Shown: piece after piece, positions 21,731-26,168 of the stretch
Position numbering within the stretch: position 1 is the stretch's first letter
Layout of the letters: each line of letters starts with the position of its first letter
The notes under the pieces: model-generated
The model's database searches: none
Told to the model about the DNA's origin: nothing
What the model saw: the letters and a program-made list of their open reading frames with translations, nothing else
Made by a program: the position numbers and the translations under genes
Assembly (NCBI GenBank): GCA_044361365.1
Contig: JBIKIW010000020.1
Span: forward strand, 1 to 26,168
DNA length: 26,168 bases
Source: JBIKIW01 sp044361365
GTDB taxonomy: Bacteria > Patescibacteriota > JACMRA01
Direction of reading: 5' to 3'

Positions 21731-22075
21731 TTAGTGAGCTTCTAACAAAACAGTCCAATTTTTGCCTAAAGGTTCTTGTAAATAAAATCTTATTTTTAAT
21801 AAATATTTTTTAATATCTTCAGGCTTATTAAATATTTTAAAGTTTTCTTGTTTTGCTATAAAAAGATCAATTTCACTTATTAAAAACAATATTTCCTCTT
21901 TTTCATTAATTTGGATAGGGTTAAAAAACCACCTAAATAAATATTTGGTGCTAAGGTCAGACTCTTTTATTTTTTCATATATCTCGTCCGTATCTTCGCC
22001 ACCTTCAGTGTCTATTAAAAAGTCATTTTTACCGATTGTTTTACCTGTATAAATTCGTGAATTTTTGTCGTACAT
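21731..22075 (-). CDS. Putative immunity protein of cassette A
   Basis: A 114-residue acidic soluble protein (DTEGGEDTDEIYEKIKESD near the start) with aromatic-rich KYLFRWFFNP. It begins 2 bases after the toxin A stop, the tightest toxin-immunity spacing in the window. No family recognised; high acidity would suit binding to a basic nuclease domain. Confidence 0.55.
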   Translation of the reverse strand: MYDKNSRIYTGKTIGKNDFLIDTEGGEDTDEIYEKIKESDLSTKYLFRWFFNPIQINEKEEILFLISEIDLFIAKQENFKIFNKPEDIKKYLLKIRFYLQEPLGKNWTVLLEAH

Positions 22076-22077
22076 AA

Positions 22078-23880
22078 TTAAATTGGATAAGCACTTAGTA
22101 TGTCTCCATTAGGAGAAAAGACTATTCTTAAAATTGACGTTGGTCTGTTGTTTGTTGTACCAATAGTTCTGCCCATATCTATCTTTTTAAGGTAGTTTCC
22201 TTGAGATATACTTTCTTCAATAGGTGGTTTTTGTAAACCTTCTTCCACTAAGCTTTTAATGTTAATATTTTCATTAAATTTACTTGCTTTAGGCGAAGTT
22301 CCAAAACCGTGTCTTTCTTGAATATGGTCTATATCAATTTTACCACTAAACTCAGGAATCCTCTTCAATCCAGTATCAGGATCTATATCAGTAACTTTAA
22401 CTTTCCCAAACTCGTCCACCTCATCCACATAATTTACCGTCTTCTTCAAATCATCAATACCCTGAGTAACCCCAGAAACCTTGTTTGTAGTTCCAGGTTT
22501 AAAGTTCTTACTCACCAAACCCACTGCTCCAGTTAGTATAGCCCCGGTTAAGAGTTGTCCTCCTTGATAACTCACACACTCTATTGCGTCGGCTTCCTTA
22601 TTCCCACAAGCAAACTCTTTAGGATCTAAAAGCTTTCCATTCATCACAGAACCTCCAATGTAACTAAGCACATTTCCTACTAGGTAGGCAGTGGCTAATC
22701 CTACTCCTGTTGCCACCGCTCCAGCTCCAATTGCTCCTCCTACAAGTGTTGTTGCTAATCCTCCTGTAAATACTGTTGCTGCTACCACTACTGCAGTTGT
22801 AACTACTATAGCAGTGTTTTGTTTCCAATCTCCCATGTCATAACCAAAGTTATCTTGAAGAAGACTTTTGTTGTTTTCGTAGTTGTTGCCGATTTGATCA
22901 AATGAACAACTTTGCCCATTAAAACAACCAACTGCTGTTTGTCCTGCTGAGACAATTAAGTTCAAGGCGTTGGCTTGTAAATTCCAGGCAGCTCCAACAA
23001 CAGTACCAATTCCATTCAAAACCGCTCTACCTCCATTACTAGCTCCCTTTTGAACACTAGTGAAGTTGTTAACTATGTTTTCTTGGATTGGTTTTTGGTT
23101 GAATAATGATTGGGTGGCACTTATGGCAGCATTTAAAGGAAGAGTTCCTACAGCCATGACATAACCTGCACCTTCTCCTAGATAGTAAACTCCCTCAGCT
23201 ACACCTTCTCGAACACAGCTTCCTTTCTCCCAAGGCCATTTACTATTCCAACTACAACCTTCTGTAGTTCCTCGACTGTAACTTTGTTTAATACCATCTA
23301 TGTTACTCTTAATTATGTCCTCAAAACTCTGAGTACTTCCATCTCCCTTTTGATCTATTTGTAGAGTAAGTATATCTTTATTTGCTCCACACTCACTTAC
23401 CCATTTATCCAACTCACTACTAGAGGAGTTACCACTTCCTTTGTTGTTAGAGTAATCATTTAGTTTGTTTTGAATACAAGTAGCTGAGTCGTTTAACTCC
23501 TTAGCATATTTATCTTGTTCATCTTTAAGCCTCTTATCCTCAGCTTCATTCTCCCTATCCGCAATCTCATTCTCAGCAATCATCTCAGCCACCACTTTCT
23601 CGGCTTCTTTTGTAATCAAGTCATTTACAAGATCGGGTTCATACACTTGGCAACTTTTACCTAAGCCCACTTGATTTGGATCTATTGGGTTTAATAGCTT
23701 TCCTGTACTGTCTCTTTCACCATTTCTAACTTTATCTTCTATATGCTCTTTCCCACTAGTTCCTATTACACACTCCCCATCTCTAGGTGGTCTCACAGGA
23801 GTGCTTACAGATCTACAAACATTAGGACTTTGATTACTAGCTCTATCTGTGAGGTTGGTACAAAAGGTAAAAGTAGGATG
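22078..23880 (-). CDS. Cassette A: 5'-truncated polymorphic toxin with BECR-like nuclease C-terminus
   Basis: The protein-like frame begins abruptly at TFTFCTNLTDRASNQSPNVC just left of a terminator, with no ATG; a GTG at 23796 (VRPPRDGEC) is inside the conserved region. Layout: paired-Cys segment, KSCQVYEPDL, Glu/Lys-rich coiled coil, ILTLQIDQKGDG, WPWEKGSCVREG, YYLGEGAGYVMAVGTL, hydrophobic Gly/Ala/Val segment, ECVSYQGGQLLTGAIL, then the switch motif DDLKKTVNYVDEVD. The unique tail, about 95 residues, has IDHIQERHG (His-x4-His-like), KFNENINIKSLVEEG, IGTTNNRPTSILRIVFSPNG and ends with SAYPI. That order of His, Arg/Lys, Thr/Ser and final aromatic resembles BECR-fold RNase toxins (barnase-EndoU-colicin E5/D-RelE); this is a pattern match, not proof. 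Confidence 0.75.
   Translation of the reverse strand, partial: HPTFTFCTNLTDRASNQSPNVCRSVSTPVRPPRDGECVIGTSGKEHIEDKVRNGERDSTGKLLNPIDPNQVGLGKSCQVYEPDLVNDLITKEAEKVVAEMIAENEIADRENEAEDKRLKDEQDKYAKELNDSATCIQNKLNDYSNNKGSGNSSSSELDKWVSECGANKDILTLQIDQKGDGSTQSFEDIIKSNIDGIKQSYSRGTTEGCSWNSKWPWEKGSCVREGVAEGVYYLGEGAGYVMAVGTLPLNAAISATQSLFNQKPIQENIVNNFTSVQKGASNGGRAVLNGIGTVVGAAWNLQANALNLIVSAGQTAVGCFNGQSCSFDQIGNNYENNKSLLQDNFGYDMGDWKQNTAIVVTTAVVVAATVFTGGLATTLVGGAIGAGAVATGVGLATAYLVGNVLSYIGGSVMNGKLLDPKEFACGNKEADAIECVSYQGGQLLTGAILTGAVGLVSKNFKPGTTNKVSGVTQGIDDLKKTVNYVDEVDEFGKVKVTDIDPDTGLKRIPEFSGKIDIDHIQERHGFGTSPKASKFNENINIKSLVEEGLQKPPIEESISQGNYLKKIDMGRTIGTTNNRPTSILRIVFSPNGDILSAYPI
22527..23615. repeat. Paralogous DNA segment shared with cassette B (14281-15333)
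   Basis: Counterpart of the 14281-15333 segment. Similarity begins at CTCCAGTTAGTA close to the toxin switch point and fades near the coiled coil. In cassette A the shared region extends further 5' (to 23880), where it instead matches cassette C 18030-18275. A therefore overlaps both other cassettes. Confidence 0.82.
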
Positions 23881-23889
23881 TAGGCTACA

Positions 23890-23915
23890 ATAAAAATCCC
23901 GCTCATAAAAGCGGG
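23890..23915 (-). terminator. Rho-independent terminator just before cassette A
   Basis: On the minus strand CCCGCT (23910-23915) pairs with AGCGGG (23898-23903) around a 6-base loop, followed by ATTTTTA. It ends the upstream minus-strand genes about 155 bases after the 24073 stop. It lies 10 bases before the truncated front of toxin A, which argues that toxin A receives no read-through transcription. Confidence 0.75.
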
Positions 23916-23988
23916 TAAAATTGTTAAGTTTTTGTTTTGTAAGTTTTTTCGACTTTTGTTCTGCTTACAATCAGAGGTTTTTTTGAAC

Positions 23989-24074
23989 TAGCCCAGCTAT
24001 TGACATCTCTTCCAAAAAATGATATTTTAAGAATCGACTCGTTATGTCAATGGCTCCGAAAGGGGCTATTTTTT
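23989..24074 (+). ncRNA. Candidate structured RNA or terminator with long stem
   Basis: TAGCCC (23989-23994) pairs with GGGCTA (24063-24068), and AGCTATTGACAT (23995-24006) pairs with ATGTCAATGGCT (24044-24055), leaving a 7-base bulge and a 37-base loop. Six T follow (24069-24074). One T-G pair in the stem is allowed in plus-strand RNA but would be an A-C mismatch on the minus strand, which favours the plus strand. An alternative small hairpin GCTCC-GAAA-GGGGC lies at its 3' end. No plus-strand gene precedes it. A TACAAT box at 23966-23971 could be a -10, but no good -35 is seen. Confidence 0.4.
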
Positions 24075-24582
24075 ATGTGGAGGTTTCATAATTATATTTG
24101 GGGTTAGGGACTTCATAATCAAAAAGTTCAGTATTGCTCGGTATGACTATATCTAACCGTTCTTTACCTAAATCTGTTATCGTATAATAATTACCACTTT
24201 TTGTTATCTTGCCCTGCTCAACTAAAACTTGCAACTGTCTTGAATAATTTGCAAGCTTTGATTCAGGATTTTTTAATGACTGAACTCGAGAAATATATTC
24301 TTTTCTTATGGTTTCGTAAGTTGCATTAGAGCCTAGATTATTAACCGCACCTAGTACCATATCAGCAATTGTTTCTTTCATAACAGTTCGTCGACGACTT
24401 TTCTCGATAATATTTGGAACTTCAGAAATTTTATTTACATTATGTAATGACTTACGCAAGCCGTACATAGCCATATTTAAACAATCTTCTAAATCTCCCA
24501 GAGTTAGTGAGTTTTTGTTCATATCTTCAGCAAATTGCTTATAGTATTTATCAGTTAAACTTAATTTTTTTTCATTGAGCAT
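24073..24582 (-). CDS. Hypothetical protein with winged-helix-like C-terminal part
   Basis: A 169-residue soluble protein. The front (residues 1-65) is helical (DKYYKQFAEDMNKNSLTLGD, DCLNMAMYGLRKSL). The part from MKETIADMVLGAV to TDLGKERLDIV reads like a winged helix: ATYETIRKEYISRV, YSRQLQVLVEQGKITKSG, then NYYTITDLGKERL, where a (Y)-x-I-T-x-x-G-x-x-x-L end is typical of wing helices in transcriptional regulators. It may control nearby genes, or act within the defence/toxin island. Preceded by a 28-base gap; no Shine-Dalgarno. Confidence 0.5.
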   Translation of the reverse strand: MLNEKKLSLTDKYYKQFAEDMNKNSLTLGDLEDCLNMAMYGLRKSLHNVNKISEVPNIIEKSRRRTVMKETIADMVLGAVNNLGSNATYETIRKEYISRVQSLKNPESKLANYSRQLQVLVEQGKITKSGNYYTITDLGKERLDIVIPSNTELFDYEVPNPKYNYETST

Positions 24583-24610
24583 AAATATAATTTAATTTTT
24601 ATACAGAGTT

Positions 24611-24878
24611 TTATTTTATTGTAATAATAATGTGTTTAAAAAGTTTTTCGTTATGAAAATCCCGAAACTGCATAATCAAAAAACAATTTGTATTTTTTGT
24701 CAATTCTACGCATAAATTTAAAATATGTATATAATCTTTTAGATTACTTTTTGGTGCAAAAATTTGCAAACCACTAAAAGAATTGCTGCTATACCCCACC
24801 CATTTTATAAAACAAAATGCCAAGTGTTAATACCGTTGAAGATATTAGTATATTAATTGCAAGCAATGAAAAGCTCAA
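24611..24878 (-). pseudogene. Small membrane protein split by a one-base frameshift
   Basis: A TTG at 24878 overlaps the TGA of the preceding gene (TTGA) and opens a frame reading SFSLLAINILISSTVLTLGI, a membrane helix, that stops at 24789. The overlapping frame below it continues with YSSNSFSGLQIFAPKSNLKD through CFLIMQFRDFHNEKLFK to 24611. Deleting one base of the four-base G run (24794-24797 as C on the plus strand) fuses them into 88 residues with one helix and a small soluble domain. Either a broken gene or a base-calling error; alternatively the two are unrelated short frames. Confidence 0.35.
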
Positions 24879-25150
24879 TCTTTTTTCTTCGATCCTCTGC
24901 TAAGTTTTACTAACACTGAAATTAACAGTTCTGTAAGTCCTGCTGGGATTAGGGAGATTATGAAACTGGCGATTGCGGATCCAAAAACTGTACCTACTTT
25001 GTACCCTGCAAGTTCTGCATCTGAAACTCCACCAGCTAGATAATCTGGAGTCCTGTAGGTCATATTTGTAAGCATAATTAAGGAAATTATTGTGCCTAAT
25101 ATTGCTGTGTAGATTGCTAGGATTAGGAGAAATCTTTTTAGGTGGTGCAT
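24875..25150 (-). CDS. Small membrane protein with two helices
   Basis: A 91-residue protein with helices at about 5-28 (RFLLILAIYTAILGTIISLI) and 55-80, a 26-residue external or internal loop with GGVSDAELAGYKVGTVFG, and a basic tail SRGSKKKD. It resembles in layout the 58-64-residue membrane proteins that end the toxin cassettes and has the same position after putative immunity genes. It may close the fourth, partly visible cassette. Confidence 0.6.
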   Translation of the reverse strand: MHHLKRFLLILAIYTAILGTIISLIMLTNMTYRTPDYLAGGVSDAELAGYKVGTVFGSAIASFIISLIPAGLTELLISVLVKLSRGSKKKD

Positions 25151-25172
25151 AAATATAATTAATAGTTAAAGG

Positions 25173-25622
25173 TTAGCTTTTCATTTTTTTTATTAAATTT
25201 GAATTCATATTTTCTAGTCTTAAAATTATTTTTGATCCAACATAGTCTTTGAAATTGGGAAATCTATCTCTATAATACTCATTCCAGTAGCTAATTATTT
25301 TTGATTTTAATATCAAATAGTAACTCTGATTTTCTCTAAAAAACAAATCTAAATATGGATAAATTCTATCGTTTTTTTCAATTATTTCTAAAATTTCTAT
25401 TATATATTCGCCTATTAGTAAAACAATAAAGGGGGTTGCTTCATATCTTAAATTATCACTAGCTAGTATTTTTTTTAAAAACTTTTCTCTAATATATCCA
25501 TCAGAATGTCTTGTCATCATATAAATATATTCAAAATCTGAAGTGTCGATTGGATCTTTATAAATACGATACGGAATGGATACATTTTTACCATTAATTG
25601 AAAATAAGAATTTTTGAGTCAT
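25173..25622 (-). CDS. Putative immunity-type protein, right-edge cassette
   Basis: A 149-residue soluble helical protein. I start at ATG 25622 (MTQKFLFSINGKNVSIPYRI); the frame open to 25721 overlaps the previous gene. Contains DFEYIYMMTRHSDGYIREKF, suggestive of a HEAT-like repeat, and FIVLLIGEYIIEILEIIE. Family unknown. It stands second after the partial toxin at the edge, separated by 43 bases from the previous gene. Confidence 0.5.
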   Translation of the reverse strand: MTQKFLFSINGKNVSIPYRIYKDPIDTSDFEYIYMMTRHSDGYIREKFLKKILASDNLRYEATPFIVLLIGEYIIEILEIIEKNDRIYPYLDLFFRENQSYYLILKSKIISYWNEYYRDRFPNFKDYVGSKIILRLENMNSNLIKKMKS

Positions 25623-25665
25623 AATTTTTATATCAATATAATTACTGTCTTTTAAAATAAAAATG

Positions 25666-26004
25666 TTAATCTTGTAATAATTCTTTAATTTCACTGACCA
25701 TTTGTTTATCGATTTTACCATTTATTTCAGGACTTGCTAGCCAGTTTAAAACAGTTCCAACTTCATTTGTATAAATAATGAAATCGTCTAAATCAATTTC
25801 AATAAGTTTTGCCCATTTTGATATAATTTTATCTGATATTTCACCCTTTTCAAATCTTTTAATTATATCTAATAAGTTTTGATTTGTGAGTTTCTGTTCT
25901 TGGTTTTTAACTTTAAAACTGTTTAAATTTTCTACTATTACATCTAAATTATTTGGTTCAGATAGATTTAAAATTTTTAACAACATTTCTGATTGGTTAT
26001 TCAT
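25666..26004 (-). CDS. Putative immunity protein, right-edge cassette
   Basis: A 112-residue acidic helical protein (KFE-like RFEKGEISDKIISKWAKLIE, then DLDDFIIYTNEV). It begins 8 bases after the stop of the partial gene at the window edge, the spacing seen for the other toxin-immunity pairs here. No family recognised. Confidence 0.5.
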   Translation of the reverse strand: MNNQSEMLLKILNLSEPNNLDVIVENLNSFKVKNQEQKLTNQNLLDIIKRFEKGEISDKIISKWAKLIEIDLDDFIIYTNEVGTVLNWLASPEINGKIDKQMVSEIKELLQD

Positions 26005-26012
26005 AAGTACAT

Positions 26013-26168
26013 TTATTCTTTTATCATATTAATTCTTAAGTATGAATTAAACTCATCAAACCTTTTGTCATACATAACTGTATGAAATACATTGTATTTT
26101 TCTGTACTTAAACTCTCTAATTTCCTATTTAAAAACCAAGGATAAGGCTCAAAATGACCAGTATCAAT
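26013..26168 (-). CDS. C-terminal end of a probable toxin gene (partial)
   Basis: An open frame enters from the right edge and runs 51 codons (HFEPYPWFLNRKLESLS, then VFHTVMYDKRFDEFNSYLR) to a TAA at 26013-26015. Its position, immediately before a small acidic gene and two further small genes ending with a membrane protein, equals that of toxins A, B and C. It could be the end of the full-length toxin or of a further cassette. The domain is not recognised. Confidence 0.5.
   Translation of the reverse strand: MDTGHFEPYPWFLNRKLESLSTEKYNVFHTVMYDKRFDEFNSYLRINMIKE

Noticed and set aside
23796..23798. GTG at this position as the true start of toxin A
   Set aside because: The conserved Cys-pair region shared with toxin C continues upstream of it to 23880, no promoter is present, and a terminator lies just upstream.
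23989..24074. tracrRNA or CRISPR-related RNA
   Set aside because: There is a hairpin and T6 end, but no CRISPR repeats, no cas genes and no anti-repeat partner in the window.
23946..24075. Minus-strand frame ending VSRTKVEKTYKTKT as a gene tail
   Set aside because: It begins after a stop inside the long paired stem, a neighbouring frame is equally open, and no start is seen; the RNA-structure reading explains more of the sequence.

Overview
The window is AT-rich, uses the standard bacterial stop codons (TGA is a genuine stop, for example in the ATGA overlap at 12260-12263) and has almost no Shine-Dalgarno sequences. Several genes instead have a recognisable TTGNNN-17-TATAAT-like promoter that ends only 7-13 bases before the start codon, so short-leader or leaderless mRNAs look common. 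With the small membrane genes, a short class I IlvC, a short Pgi, a GtrA protein and large cysteine-containing surface proteins, I infer a Candidate Phyla Radiation (Patescibacteria) genome fragment. I cannot name the lineage.

Layout. 1-3735: an accessory strip with a sigma-factor fragment, a RecJ cut off after its DHH half, a YhcG-type PDDEXK nuclease, a Shedu (DUF4263) defence nuclease, and the remnant tail of what was probably a type IIG methyltransferase. 3851-4337: three tRNA-Leu genes (anticodons UAG, GAG, CAA) with two matching promoters and a terminator. 4378-8923: a core-like section with GtrA, a membrane-anchored M23 peptidase whose reading frame is broken by one base in an A6 tract, ilvC and pgi. 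8942-13033: a 121-base repeat followed by a complete AlwI-like type IIS restriction-modification operon (D12-class methyltransferase, restriction endonuclease, DPPY methyltransferase).

13043-26168 is all on the minus strand and is the most unusual part. It holds three cassettes (A 21176-23880, C 15340-18965, B 13043-15355). Each begins in the middle of a large secreted polymorphic-toxin gene with no start codon, shares a conserved front part (disulfide-type Cys motifs, coiled coil, glycine/alanine-rich hydrophobic segment), and then switches to a different C-terminal toxin domain: A BECR-like, C Ntox24-like, B ParB-like. Each toxin is followed within 2-16 bases by one or two putative immunity genes and then a small two-helix membrane protein; in two cassettes that protein is a clear 58-residue paralogue (13043-13219 and 21176-21352). 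A fourth toxin-like C-terminus with its own downstream genes enters at the right edge. I read this as an array of silent (orphan) toxin-immunity cassettes downstream of a full-length toxin gene outside the window, comparable in layout to rhs or cdiA orphan modules. Between cassettes A and C sits a GHKL ATPase fused to a PDDEXK nuclease, a likely defence gene. A second copy of the 120-base repeat lies exactly at the truncated front of cassette C, so the two copies bracket the restriction-modification operon plus cassettes B and C.

Together the window combines phage defence (Shedu, YhcG, AlwI-like RM, GHKL-nuclease) with an inter-cell conflict locus built for recombination.
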